NCBI RefSeq assembly: GCF_028368995.1
Contig: NZ_JAQNDL010000004.1
Location: 380,001-444,000 of the forward strand
Reading direction: 5' to 3'
Length of the DNA stretch: 64,000 nucleotides
Source of the DNA: Nannocystis bainbridge
GTDB lineage: Bacteria; Myxococcota_A; Polyangia; Nannocystales; Nannocystaceae
In this document: positions 50,431 to 59,074 of the stretch, in pieces
How the letters are laid out: every line of letters begins with the position of its first letter
Numbering within the stretch: position 1 is the first letter of the stretch
Translations under genes and position numbers: made by a program
The notes under the pieces: generated by a model
What the model saw: the letters and a program-made list of their open reading frames with translations, nothing else
The model's database searches: none
What the model was told of the DNA's origin: nothing

Positions 50431-51300
50431 TCAGAGCGACGCGAGGCCGGCCTCGTAGGCCTGGCGGAGGCGGAGGGTCAGCGGGCCCTCGCGGCCGTCG
50501 GTGACCGGGAAGCCGTCGAGGGTGGTGACGGCGATCGGGCCGCGCACCGAGGAGGTCAGGAACACCTCGTCGGCGGCGCGCAGGTCGAACGGGTGCAGCG
50601 ACGACTCCTGGGCGGAGATCGCCAGCGAGGCGGCGAGCTCGAGCACGACCGCGCGGGTGATGCCGGGCAGGATGCCGTCGGAGATCGGCGGGGTGAACAG
50701 GACCCCGCCGAGGACCGCGAACACGTTGCTGGTCGCGCCCTCGGCGACCAGGCCGGCTGGGTTGACGAGCACCGCCTCGTCGTCGCCCGCGGCCAGGGCC
50801 TGGCGCAGGGCCTGGATGTTGGGCAGGTAGTTGGCGGTCTTGAACGCGGGGTCGAGCGCGCTGGCCGGGGCGCGCGTGACGTCGACGATCCGCGCCCGCA
50901 GGCCGCGGGAGTAGCCGGCCGCGTCGGGCAGGTCGAGCGGGATCGCCAGCACGGCCAGCGTCGGCGTCAGCGCCTTGCGCGGGTCGAGCATCAGCGGGCC
51001 GACGCCGCGGGTGACGACGATCCGCACCAGGCTGTCGGCGTTGCCGGTGGCAGCGTGGGTGGCGTCGAAGTGCACGCGCAGGTCGGCGTCCGACCAGGGC
51101 AGGTCGAGGCCGATGCCGTCGGCGCTGCGGCGCAGGCGGGCGGTGTGGGCCGCCCAGGAGACGGGGCGGCCGCTGGCGGTGCGCAGGGTCTCGAACACGG
51201 CGTCGCCGAACAAGAACCCGCGGTCGAGCACGGGCACCGCCGCCTCAGCGGGGTCGAGGGGGCGGCCGATGGTGGACAGGTACACGCGGGATGACGGCAT
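50431..51300 (-). CDS. Class IV aminotransferase (ADC lyase / branched-chain or D-amino acid type)
   Basis: A 289-residue fold-type IV PLP enzyme. The PLP lysine is in DPAFKTANYLPNIQA; the phosphate and cofactor contacts are in LVAEGATSNVFAVL, and the N-terminal active-site loop is LDRGFLFGDAVFETLRT. The layout resembles aminodeoxychorismate lyase and branched-chain aminotransferase; substrate cannot be fixed by eye. It starts at ATG 51300, ten bases from the repeat array that separates it from the glycosyltransferase gene on the same strand. Confidence 0.87.
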   Translation of the reverse strand: MPSSRVYLSTIGRPLDPAEAAVPVLDRGFLFGDAVFETLRTASGRPVSWAAHTARLRRSADGIGLDLPWSDADLRVHFDATHAATGNADSLVRIVVTRGVGPLMLDPRKALTPTLAVLAIPLDLPDAAGYSRGLRARIVDVTRAPASALDPAFKTANYLPNIQALRQALAAGDDEAVLVNPAGLVAEGATSNVFAVLGGVLFTPPISDGILPGITRAVVLELAASLAISAQESSLHPFDLRAADEVFLTSSVRGPIAVTTLDGFPVTDGREGPLTLRLRQAYEAGLASL

Positions 51301-51309
51301 AGCTTCAGA

Positions 51310-51365
51310 ACATGTCGGATGAGACAGGGTGGAAGGGACAGGGTGAAACGGGCATGTCCTTCAGG
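51310..51365. repeat. 14-bp unit array, 4 units, between two minus-strand genes, covering a stop codon
   Basis: Units start at 51310 (ACATGT), 51324 (ACAGGG), 51338 (ACAGGG) and 51352 (GCATGT). The stop of the glycosyltransferase gene (51363-51361) is inside the last unit, in the same GCATGTCCTTCA context as at 32764-32775. Confidence 0.93.
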
Positions 51366-52095
51366 ACCGGCGGAGACGGAGGCGGAGGCACAGGCCGACG
51401 GCCTCGAGGGCGATCGCGGGCGTCATCTTCGACGCGCCGCGCTCGCGGTCGGGGAACACGATCGGCAGCTCGCGCGCGCGCCTGCCGGCGCGCACGAGGC
51501 GGTACTTCATCTCGATCTGGAAGCCGTAGCCGCTGGCGGCCACGGCGCTGCGATCGAGGGCGGCGAGAGCGGCGCGGCCGTAGCAGACGAACCCGGCGGT
51601 CGGGTCGCGCAGGCCGAGGCCGAGCAGGGTGCGGGCGTAGAGGCCGCCGCCGCGCGACAGCAGGCGGCGCCCGAGGCTCCATCCGCGGGTGCCGCCGCCG
51701 GGCACGTAGCGCGAGCCGATCGCAAAGTCGGCGCCGGTCTCGCCGACCGCGGCGACCAGGCCCGGCAGGTAGGCGGGGTCGTGCGAGAAGTCGGCATCCA
51801 TGGTGATGATGTGGGTGAAGCTGTCCTCGTGCCGCAGGGCCCAGTCGATGCCGGCGAGGTAGGCGCGGCCGAGGCCCTGCTTGGCGGCGCGGTGGAGGAC
51901 GTGGACGCGGGCGTCGGCGGCGGCGAGGCCGTCGGCGAGGGCGCCGGTGCCGTCGGGGCTGGCGTCGTCGATGATGAGCACGCGCGCGTCGGGCAGCGCG
52001 GTGAGGATCGCCGCGGTGATCGGCTCGACGTTGTCGCGCTCGTTGTAGGTCGGCACGAGCACGAGCGGGCGTGGGCGATTGGCGGCGGCGCTCAT
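51361..52095 (-). CDS. Polyprenol monophosphomannose synthase-like GT2 glycosyltransferase
   Basis: A 244-residue family-2 glycosyltransferase. The nucleotide-sugar motifs are LVPTYNERDNVEPI, ARVLIIDDASPDGTG and the DxD of HIITMDADFSHDPAYL; RDPTAGFVCYGRAALAALD is typical of dolichol/polyprenol-phosphate mannosyltransferases (DPM1 type). It has no membrane helices, as usual for the short DPM1 form. It probably transfers mannose or glucose from a nucleotide sugar to a polyprenyl phosphate on the cytoplasmic side. The start ATG is at 52095. Confidence 0.9.
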   Translation of the reverse strand: MSAAANRPRPLVLVPTYNERDNVEPITAAILTALPDARVLIIDDASPDGTGALADGLAAADARVHVLHRAAKQGLGRAYLAGIDWALRHEDSFTHIITMDADFSHDPAYLPGLVAAVGETGADFAIGSRYVPGGGTRGWSLGRRLLSRGGGLYARTLLGLGLRDPTAGFVCYGRAALAALDRSAVAASGYGFQIEMKYRLVRAGRRARELPIVFPDRERGASKMTPAIALEAVGLCLRLRLRRS

Positions 52096-52160
52096 GGCAG
52101 GCAGCCCGCGCAGAGTACCCCGCGCCGGCGCAGGGTTGCGAGGCCGCGCGCCGGGCTGCT

Positions 52161-52808
52161 ATGTTGTCGCCCGCCCAGGTTGCCACGGTGCGACGGATCC
52201 GCTGCCATTACGCGTCCGGAGAGGCCTTTACGGCGGCGCTGCGCGCGGCCGGCGACGATCAGGCGCTGCAGGTCTTCACGACCGAGCGCTTCGAGCCCGG
52301 CGAAGAAGTGCTCGCGGAGGTGTTCTTCACCGGCATGAACGGGAAGATGCTGGTCCGCGCGATCGGCAAGAAATGGCACATGGCGCGCCCGCGCCTGCGC
52401 GTCCGCGCCGGTGGGGTGCTCCGCTGCGCGGGGAGCGAGTGGCGCAAGCTTCAGTTTCTCCGCGAGGTGGCGCTCGGGCGGGCGACCATGGCACCGCGGC
52501 GACGGCACCTGCGCCAGCCGGTTTTGGTCGAGATCCGCTGGCGGCGCAGCGACGGCAATGACCTGATGCCGGCGACGATCTCGGAGATCTCCGAGGCCGG
52601 CGCGCTGCTCCTGACGGACGCGGGACTCACGCTCGGGGAGGAGATCATCATCGAGATCACGACCCCGGGGGGCGCGCGCCCGCTCGAGCTGACCTCGGTC
52701 GTGCGCAACACCCAGCACCCCGACGGGGTCGGCGTCGAGTTCATGCGCCGCACCTCCGGCGGGCTGACGCGGATCCGCGAGGTCATCCGCCGGCTCGTGG
52801 ACCAGTGA
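52161..52808 (+). CDS. PilZ-domain protein
   Basis: A 215-residue protein whose C-terminal half is a PilZ domain, a sensor of cyclic di-GMP. RRRHLRQPVLVEIRW supplies the RxxxR motif and ISEISEAGALLLTD the second motif (S-x-x-G, with Glu where Asp or Asn is usual). VVRNTQHPDGVGVEFMRRT closes the barrel. The N-terminal half (CHYASGEAFTAALRAAGDDQ and following) is a separate small domain seen with PilZ in myxobacterial proteins. The start ATG at 52161 is likely; GTG 52186 is possible in another frame and rejected. A 14-bp repeat array follows 11 bp past the stop. Confidence 0.82.
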   Translation: MLSPAQVATVRRIRCHYASGEAFTAALRAAGDDQALQVFTTERFEPGEEVLAEVFFTGMNGKMLVRAIGKKWHMARPRLRVRAGGVLRCAGSEWRKLQFLREVALGRATMAPRRRHLRQPVLVEIRWRRSDGNDLMPATISEISEAGALLLTDAGLTLGEEIIIEITTPGGARPLELTSVVRNTQHPDGVGVEFMRRTSGGLTRIREVIRRLVDQ

Positions 52809-52818
52809 GCGCGATGCG

Positions 52819-52888
52819 ACAGGTACGAAGAGACATGTCCGTGGGGACAGGGCGTTCGGGGCAGGTGCGAAGGGGCATGTCCTTCGGG
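52819..52888. repeat. 14-bp unit array, 5 units, supplying the start codon of the next gene
   Basis: Units start at 52819 (ACAGGT), 52833 (ACATGT), 52847 (ACAGGG), 52861 (GCAGGT) and 52875 (GCATGT). The lipoprotein ATG (52877) is the CATG of the last unit, with the GAAGGGG of the preceding spacer in the position of a ribosome binding site. Confidence 0.93.
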
Positions 52889-54310
52889 GCAGCGGCGCTG
52901 GCGCTGGCGCTCGGCTGCGGGCCGCCGGCGGTCGAGGTGCTGCCGGGGGTCAAGGCCGACCTCGGGTCGGGCGCGCCGAGCCCGGTCGGCGAGCCGACGC
53001 CGGCGCGGTCCGAGGGCGACTGCGCCGGGCTGGCGGCGGGCGCGGCCGCGGGCTCCGGCGAGGACGCGGTGCTGCTCGTTTGGACATGTCCGGAAGTTCA
53101 GGCGAGTCCGGCGGCGCTGCGGGCCGCGCTGCTGCAGGCGGGCAGCCCGGCGGAGGCGGCCGCGCTGGCGCCGAAGCTGGCGGCGGCGCCCGATCTGGCG
53201 GGGCTGGCCCGGCTGGCGGCGATCGATCGCCCGGCCGCGGGCTCGCTCAACCCGGCGGAGGCGCCCGACCCGGTCACGGCGATCGTGAGCCCGATCGACG
53301 AGGCGGTGCTCGGCGGGGTGCTGCGAGCGATCGGGGCCCAGACAGCGAGCGGGCTGACGCACGAACAGCGGACGCGGTCGGCGGCGCTGCTGGCCCGGGT
53401 CCACCGCGAGGCGCTGGCGCAGCTGGGGCTGCCGCCGGACCAGCCGCTGCCGCCGTTCGGGCGCCTGCTGGCCGGGCGGTTCCTCCACTTCGGTCGCGGG
53501 TTCTGTCAGACGTACTGGCAGCGGCGCGTGGCCGGGCTCGAGCCGCTGTTCGCGGCGACCGAGGACGAGCTGATGCGGGTGATGCTGGCGGTGGAGCGCA
53601 CGGCCCACGCGGGTGACGACGCGCTGCTGGCGGTCGAGCGCCAGCGGGCCCGCCGTTACTTGCAGGGCAGCGGGGTGGCGGAGCGGCTCAAGTCGCGCGG
53701 GGTGACGCAGACGCCCGAGGCCCTGCTGCCGCTGCCGAACGAGCTCGATCGCCTGGCCGACCACGGCTTCGTCGAGCTGGCGCTGCAGCGGGCGCTGTTC
53801 CTCGCGGGCGAGCAGCCGGCGCCGTTCGGGCTCGTGCCGGTGATCGAGTCGCTGCAGGCGATCCTGAGCCAGCGCGATCTGGGCGAGTTCCAGGCGCTGC
53901 TGACCCGCAGGATCGGCGAGTCGCGCAAGCTGGTGCCGGCGCCGCCGGAGCAGGGGACGCGCGAGTGGCCGGTGCGCGTGCCGTGGAGCTGGTCCGACGC
54001 GAGCTCGGTGGCGACCGCGGCCGAGACGCTGTGCGAGGAGGCCGACGCGGCCCAGGGGACGTCGCGCCAGCGCGGGCTGTGGCGGGCGGTGCTGGCGCTG
54101 CGCGACCGGCCCGACGCGTGCCGCGAGCTGCTGCGCCGGGCGCAAGCCGGCGGGCTGGCGGCCCGGCTGGCGCGGGCGGTGCTCGACCGCCTCGACGACG
54201 ACAGCCTGGCCGGGCTGCGCACGCGCACGGCGGCGCGCGAGGCCGGCGAGGCGCAGGTGCGGCGGGCGTTCGCGCTGGCGAGCCGCGACGCCGGGCTGTT
54301 GCCGCGCTGA
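52877..54310 (+). CDS. Large lipoprotein of unknown function, start codon within a repeat
   Basis: A 477-residue exported lipoprotein. The signal MSFGAAALALALGCGPP has a lipobox at Cys14. The mature part is predominantly helical and Ala/Leu/Arg-rich, without a recognised domain; LLAGRFLHFGRGFCQTYWQR and RVPWSWSDASSVATAAETLC are distinctive. Helical repeats are possible. A frame-continuous GTG at 52805 would add 24 residues translated from the repeat array and would bury the signal peptide, so ATG 52877 is chosen. In-frame 14-bp units also occur at 53084-53111. Confidence 0.7.
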   Translation: MSFGAAALALALGCGPPAVEVLPGVKADLGSGAPSPVGEPTPARSEGDCAGLAAGAAAGSGEDAVLLVWTCPEVQASPAALRAALLQAGSPAEAAALAPKLAAAPDLAGLARLAAIDRPAAGSLNPAEAPDPVTAIVSPIDEAVLGGVLRAIGAQTASGLTHEQRTRSAALLARVHREALAQLGLPPDQPLPPFGRLLAGRFLHFGRGFCQTYWQRRVAGLEPLFAATEDELMRVMLAVERTAHAGDDALLAVERQRARRYLQGSGVAERLKSRGVTQTPEALLPLPNELDRLADHGFVELALQRALFLAGEQPAPFGLVPVIESLQAILSQRDLGEFQALLTRRIGESRKLVPAPPEQGTREWPVRVPWSWSDASSVATAAETLCEEADAAQGTSRQRGLWRAVLALRDRPDACRELLRRAQAGGLAARLARAVLDRLDDDSLAGLRTRTAAREAGEAQVRRAFALASRDAGLLPR

Positions 54311-54605
54311 GGCGCGGAGGCGCGGAGGCTCGCGGCCGCGCTGGGGCGCGGAGGCTCGCGGCCGCGCTGGGGCGCGGAGGCGTCGCAGAGGCGCGGAGGC
54401 GACGCAGCCGCGCAGAGGCGACGCAGCCGCGCAGAGGCGCGGAGGCGACGCAGAGGCGACGCAGCCGCGCAGAGGCGACGCAGCCGCGCAGAGGCGACGC
54501 AGCCGCGCAGAGGCGCGGAGGCGACGCAGAGGCGACGCAGCCGCGCAGAGGCGACGCAGCCGCGCAGAGGCGACGCAGAGGCGCAGAGGCGACGCGGCGC
54601 GACGC
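54311..54605. repeat. GC-rich minisatellite, ~19-bp units (GCGCAGAGGCGACGCAGCC)
   Basis: About 295 bp directly after the lipoprotein stop made of GCGCAGAGGCGACGCAGCC-type units, with an 11-bp inner period (GCAGAGGCGAC) and early variants carrying GCGGAGG. It contains no gene; all six frames are open because of the repeat. It is unlike the 14-bp units in sequence and period, and abuts the 11-unit array that follows. Confidence 0.92.
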
Positions 54606-54621
54606 GCTTGCGCGCGCGTGA

Positions 54622-54775
54622 GCATGTTCTTTCGGACATGTGGAATCCGAGCGGGCGCACACGGCATGTTCGAGAGAACATGTAGTTCCAGACATGTCTC
54701 TATGGACATGTCCTCGAAGGCATGACCTATCGGGCATGACCTATCGGGCATGACCGATCGGGCATGTCATACGGC
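54622..54775. repeat. 14-bp unit array, 11 units, the longest in the window
   Basis: Units start every 14 bp from 54622 to 54762. Ten of eleven carry CATG; the unit at 54650 is decayed but keeps the phase. Units at 54720, 54734 and 54748 are near-identical (GCATGACC(T/G)ATCGG), indicating recent local duplication. The stop codon of the kinase-TPR gene (54769-54767) lies in the last unit. The gap is between convergent genes. Confidence 0.95.
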
Positions 54776-57226
54776 AGGGGCGTGTGCTGTCAGCCAGGCG
54801 GCGATCTCGCGCTGGCGGCGAGGGTTGCGGATGGCGTGGGCGTCGCGCTCGGCCTGGCGGGCGAGGGCCAGGGCGCGGTCGCGCTGGCTCGGTTCGTGGT
54901 CCCACAGGGCGCGGGCGAGGGCGAAGTGGGCGATGGTGCGGATCAGCGGCTGCTGCGAGCGCTCGGCCAGCGAGTGGGCGCGCTCGAGGTCGTCGAGGGC
55001 GCGGGCGATGGCGCCGCGGCCGAGCTGCAGCATGCCGGTGGCGGCGAAGTACTCGGCGTAGTCGAGGCGGTCGTTGCCGAAGGTGGCGATGATCTGCGGC
55101 AGGGCCGGCTCGAGCAGCCGTGCGGCCTCGTCGAAGTGGCCGAGCTCGAAGTGGGCGAGGCCGAGGTTGGCGTGGGCCATGCACGCGAACGGGTGGCGCT
55201 CGCCGAGCAGGCTGTCGAGCCCGGCGCTGGCCTCGTGGAGGACGGCAGCGGCCTCCTCGACCCGGCCGATCGAGCGCAAGGCCTCGCCGAGGCCGATCTG
55301 GGTGATCCGGATCGGCAGCGGCTCGTCGGGCGCGGTGCGCTGGCGCAGGGCGATGCCGCGGCGGTACAGGTCCTCGGCCTCGGCCAGGCGGCCCTGGGCG
55401 GCGCGCGAGTTGGCCAGATTGTTGAGGAGCTCGGCCTCGATGCCGATCTCGGGCGGGCGCCGGGCGATCAGGGCCCCGGCGATCGCTGCGGCGCGCTCGG
55501 CGGCACCGAAGTCCTGGAGGCCGTAGCCCTGGACGTGGACGTCGGTGACGAGGGCGCGAAGCTCGATGGCGTCGTGGCCGGCGCGGATGCTGGTGAGATA
55601 GGCGGCCCACAGCGAGCTGGCGGACTGCTGGGGCTCGCCGGTGTCGCTGAAGATCCGCCCGCGCCAGAACAGGGCCTCGGCGAGCAGCGGCGGGTAGTCG
55701 GTGGCCTCGGCGGCGTGGATGGTGCGCTCGACGAGGGCGACGGCGCGGTCGATCTGACCGGCGAGGAACAGCGCCTCGACCTGGGCCAGGTCGCGCTGCA
55801 GCAGCTGGACGCGGGCGGCGACGGCGGGGTCGCTCGGGAGGCCGAGGCGGCGCTGTTCGTCCATCAACGCCGTCGGGTCGCCGCACGAGGCGACCGAGCG
55901 CAGCCCGGCGACCGCCTGGGCGGCGTTCATCACGGTGTTGCGATCGCCCTCGGCGAGCACGTCGACGAGCGCGTCGAGCTCGGCCCGGCGGCGCTGCAGG
56001 CAGTGCATCTGCAGGTCGAGCGCGGCGCTCGAGCGCTCGCCGGCGCGGTGGGCCTCGCAGGTGCGCACGTGCAGCTCGGTCCACTCGGCGGCGTGGGCGT
56101 CGAGGTCCTGTCGCGTGCGCGCGACGGTGTCCGCGGCGAACACCAGGCCGGTCGCCAGCATGGCGCGCTCGACCGCGGCGCTGCGGCTGTCGTCCCACAC
56201 GCCGACGAGGTGCTCGGCGGCGTCACGGCAGCTGCCGGCGGCGCCGGCCTGGACGAACGCGATCGCGGCGGTGCCGAGGCCGGCCACGGCGAGGGCCCAG
56301 CGCATGCGTCGGCGGCCGCGATCGGGCGCGGGCGCCAGCTCGGCCAGCAGGTCGTGCATGGTCGGGAAGCGCTGGTTGGGATCGCTGTCGAGGCCGCGCA
56401 GCACGGCCCGCTGGACCTTGGGCGGCACCGGGGTGCGCGCGGGGATCGGGACGCGCTCGCCGAGCAGGACGCTGCGGCTGACCTCCTCGATGGTGCTGCC
56501 GGGGAACGGGCGGTAGCCGAACATCGCCTCGAACAGGGCCACGCAGAAGCCGAACTGATCGGTGCGCGCGTCGGTCGGCTCGCGCAGGAACTGCTCGGGC
56601 GCCATGTAGGCGGGGGTGCCGATCAACGAGCCGGCGGCGGTCATGCGCAGGATCGATTTGCCCGACTCCGAGATCGTGGCGCTGAGCTCGTCGCCGCCGA
56701 GGCCGACCGGCAGGGCCAGGCCGAAGTCCATGACGCGGACGCGGCCGTCGCCGCCGATCATGAAGTTGTCGGGCTTGACGTCGCGGTGGACGATGCCGGC
56801 GCCGTGAGCCGCGGCCAGGCCGCGACCGGCCTCCACGAACACCGCGAGGATGTCGGACCACGAGCGCGTCTGCTCTTCGAGCCAGGTGGTGAGGGTGCGG
56901 CCGTGGACGAACTCGAGGGCGATGAAGATCTGGCTGTTCCACTCGCCGACGTCGTAGATCTGGATGACGTTGGGGTGCGACAGCTGGGCCAGCGCCTGGG
57001 CCTCGCGCAGCAGGCGGGCGCGGCCGGGGAGGTCGCCGCTGAGCTGGCGACGGACCAGCTTGACGGCGACGCGACGGTCGAGCAGCTCGTCGTAGGCGCT
57101 GTAGACGACGCCCATGGCGCCCTCGCCGAGGCGGCTGAGGACGACGTAGCGGCCGAACCGCAGCGCGTTGGCGTCAGGCTCGCTCGAGCCCGCTCCGCCG
57201 CCGGTCGCCGTGGTCTCGTCGGCCAT
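54767..57226 (-). CDS. Ser/Thr protein kinase with membrane segment and TPR domain
   Basis: An 819-residue eukaryote-like kinase. Residues 22-300 form the kinase: LGEGAMGVVY, VAVKLV, IVHRDVKPDN and VMDFGLA, followed by GTPAYMAPEQF. All catalytic residues are present. A membrane segment is likely at about residues 308-330 (RWALAVAGLGTAAIAFVQAG). The rest is helical TPR sequence (ELLNNLANSRAAQGRLAEAE, HANLGLAHFELGHFDEAARL). This PknB-TPR form is typical of Myxococcota. The targets are unknown. The start is ATG 57226, and the stop falls inside a repeat array. Confidence 0.92.
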   Translation of the reverse strand: MADETTATGGGAGSSEPDANALRFGRYVVLSRLGEGAMGVVYSAYDELLDRRVAVKLVRRQLSGDLPGRARLLREAQALAQLSHPNVIQIYDVGEWNSQIFIALEFVHGRTLTTWLEEQTRSWSDILAVFVEAGRGLAAAHGAGIVHRDVKPDNFMIGGDGRVRVMDFGLALPVGLGGDELSATISESGKSILRMTAAGSLIGTPAYMAPEQFLREPTDARTDQFGFCVALFEAMFGYRPFPGSTIEEVSRSVLLGERVPIPARTPVPPKVQRAVLRGLDSDPNQRFPTMHDLLAELAPAPDRGRRRMRWALAVAGLGTAAIAFVQAGAAGSCRDAAEHLVGVWDDSRSAAVERAMLATGLVFAADTVARTRQDLDAHAAEWTELHVRTCEAHRAGERSSAALDLQMHCLQRRRAELDALVDVLAEGDRNTVMNAAQAVAGLRSVASCGDPTALMDEQRRLGLPSDPAVAARVQLLQRDLAQVEALFLAGQIDRAVALVERTIHAAEATDYPPLLAEALFWRGRIFSDTGEPQQSASSLWAAYLTSIRAGHDAIELRALVTDVHVQGYGLQDFGAAERAAAIAGALIARRPPEIGIEAELLNNLANSRAAQGRLAEAEDLYRRGIALRQRTAPDEPLPIRITQIGLGEALRSIGRVEEAAAVLHEASAGLDSLLGERHPFACMAHANLGLAHFELGHFDEAARLLEPALPQIIATFGNDRLDYAEYFAATGMLQLGRGAIARALDDLERAHSLAERSQQPLIRTIAHFALARALWDHEPSQRDRALALARQAERDAHAIRNPRRQREIAAWLTAHAPAV

Positions 57227-57372
57227 AAACGGCGGCAGCTTACCCGATGCAGGCGGCCGCCGGCGCCCCGGGGACGTGCGTCGGCCAGGGCGCGCGCGGG
57301 TACGGCCGAGCTCACACGATCGAACTCACGCGGCCGGACGGGCGCATGATGCGCGGCCGCGCGCGCGCGGCT

Positions 57373-57442
57373 GCCTGTGCCGGAGGACATGTCCTCGGGG
57401 GCATGTCCGAATCGACATGGCTATTTGAGCATGTCCGCAAAG
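57373..57442. repeat. 14-bp unit array, 5 units, overlapping the rhomboid-gene 3' end
   Basis: Units start at 57373 (GCCTGT), 57387 (ACATGT), 57401 (GCATGT), 57415 (ACATGG) and 57429 (GCATGT). The stop codon of the rhomboid gene (57423-57421) is in the fourth unit, so its last residues (ADMLK) are repeat-derived. Confidence 0.92.
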
Positions 57443-59025
57443 GCACGCGAGTGCCGCGGCAGGAACAGGGCCCCGAGGACCACGCCGGCGGCGATGCCGG
57501 CGGCGTGGGCGGTGCCGCTGACCTCGGGGGTGAAGCTGTCGAACACGACCTGGAGTCCGAACAGGATGGCGAGCGCGACCAGCTCGGTGCGGCCGATCGG
57601 GGTCGACCGGAGGTCGCGCCGCAGCAGCAGGGCGGCGATCACGGCGCCGCCGAGCGCCATGATCGCCCCGGAGGCGCCGATCAGCAGCAACGGGCTGGCC
57701 GGGTCGCGCAGGAGCGCCACGGCGAGGCCGCTGAGGGCGGCGCTCAGCACGTAGATGGCGGCGAGGCGAGCCCGGCCGAACAGCACCTCGACGAAGGTGC
57801 CGAAGCGCCACAGCATCAGGACGTTGAGGGCGAGGTGGAGGACGCCGACGTGCAGCAGCGTCAGGGTGCCGAGCCGCCAGACCTCGGACGGGCCGAAATC
57901 GCCGGTGTACAGGGCACCCCAGGCGTAGGCGTGCTCCGTGTCGTAGGGATCGCCGACGCTGGCGTAGATGGCGTAGAAGCCGACGAGCACGGCCATCCAC
58001 GCCCAGGTGAGGCGCGGGCGGATGGCGTGGCGGCCGAGGAAGGTCGAGACGGCGCGCAGGGTCGGAGCGCCGCGGCGCAGGGCGGCGAGGCGGTGGTCGA
58101 GCGCGGGGCTAGGGGTGGTGGCCGGCCGCGGCGGGCGGCGCACGATCATGGCGTCGAGCGAGGCGAGGGTGGAGCGGGCGATCCGGTGCTCGCCGTGCTG
58201 CTCGAGCGCGCGCGCGAGGGTGCGACGGGCGGCGTCGGGGCGGCCGGCGCACCACTCGGCGAGGGCGACGCACAGCTCGCGATCGCCGCGCGCGAGGTAC
58301 ATGCCGAGGCCGTCGGCGAGGGCGCAGGTGCGGGCGACGTCGCCGGCGAGGGCGTGGGCCTGGATGACGAGGCGAGCGAGGCGCTCGAGCTGCTGGAAGG
58401 TGGGGTCGCCGGCGAGCGCCCGCGCGAGCGCCTCGGCGAGGGCGTCGCCGCTGGGGTCGGTGCAGGCGACGCTCTGGACGTAGATGGCGCCGAGGCCCTG
58501 GGCGAACAGGCCGGCGCGCTCCTCGGGATCGGCGAAGGCGGCCTTGACGGCGTCGACGTCGCGGCGGTTGTGCAGGAGGACGATGTCGAAGGCGCGCCGC
58601 ACCTGCGGCAGGCCGTGCGAGACGCGATCGAGCTCGGCGGGCGGGACATCGTCGCCGGCGCGCAGGGCGAGGATGGTCGGCAGCGCGGCCAGCTCCTCGC
58701 GCACGACCCGGGTCGGGTGGATCCGCGCGAGCACCCAGGCGAGCCGCCGCGCCCGCACCTCGTCGCCGGCGCCGATGGCCCGGTGCAGCCGCGTCTGCAG
58801 CGAGACGGGGGCGATGATGAAGAGGAGGTAGAGGCCGAAGGCGACGAAGCCGGCGCTGACGGGCTCGATCCACCACGCGAGCGCGGCGGCGAGGACGATA
58901 AAGGCGACGAGCAGCCAGCCGGTGCGCGCGTGCGGCAGGCCGACCCGGCGCAGGTAGAGGGCGTAGCCGAATAGCCCGATCGCGGTGACGATCAGCAGCG
59001 GGAGGGCGAGGGCGTCGATCGGCAC
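57421..59025 (-). CDS. Rhomboid-family intramembrane protease with helical N-terminal domain
   Basis: A 534-residue membrane protein. Two N-terminal helices (residues 7-26 and 38-75) precede a soluble helical region of about 200 residues that resembles TPR/SEL1 packing. The C-terminal rhomboid core follows: TLLHVGVLHLALNVLMLWRF, the nucleophile serine in LLIGASGAIMALGG, and the catalytic histidine in GTAHAAGIAAGV. Both serine and histidine are present, so it should be active. The helical middle is probably a substrate or partner binding unit. The start is GTG at 59025. Its last codons lie in a repeat array. Confidence 0.85.
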   Translation of the reverse strand: MPIDALALPLLIVTAIGLFGYALYLRRVGLPHARTGWLLVAFIVLAAALAWWIEPVSAGFVAFGLYLLFIIAPVSLQTRLHRAIGAGDEVRARRLAWVLARIHPTRVVREELAALPTILALRAGDDVPPAELDRVSHGLPQVRRAFDIVLLHNRRDVDAVKAAFADPEERAGLFAQGLGAIYVQSVACTDPSGDALAEALARALAGDPTFQQLERLARLVIQAHALAGDVARTCALADGLGMYLARGDRELCVALAEWCAGRPDAARRTLARALEQHGEHRIARSTLASLDAMIVRRPPRPATTPSPALDHRLAALRRGAPTLRAVSTFLGRHAIRPRLTWAWMAVLVGFYAIYASVGDPYDTEHAYAWGALYTGDFGPSEVWRLGTLTLLHVGVLHLALNVLMLWRFGTFVEVLFGRARLAAIYVLSAALSGLAVALLRDPASPLLLIGASGAIMALGGAVIAALLLRRDLRSTPIGRTELVALAILFGLQVVFDSFTPEVSGTAHAAGIAAGVVLGALFLPRHSRAFADMLK

Positions 59026-59074
59026 GCAGCCGCAGGGTAGCCGAGCGCGGGCAGGTCGGGGTAGATCGATCGGC

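Noticed and set aside
54622..54775. Resemblance of GGACATGTCC to the p53 half-site
   Set aside because: The match (RRRCATGYYY) is exact for some units, but p53 is an animal protein and the palindrome is simple, so this is coincidence.
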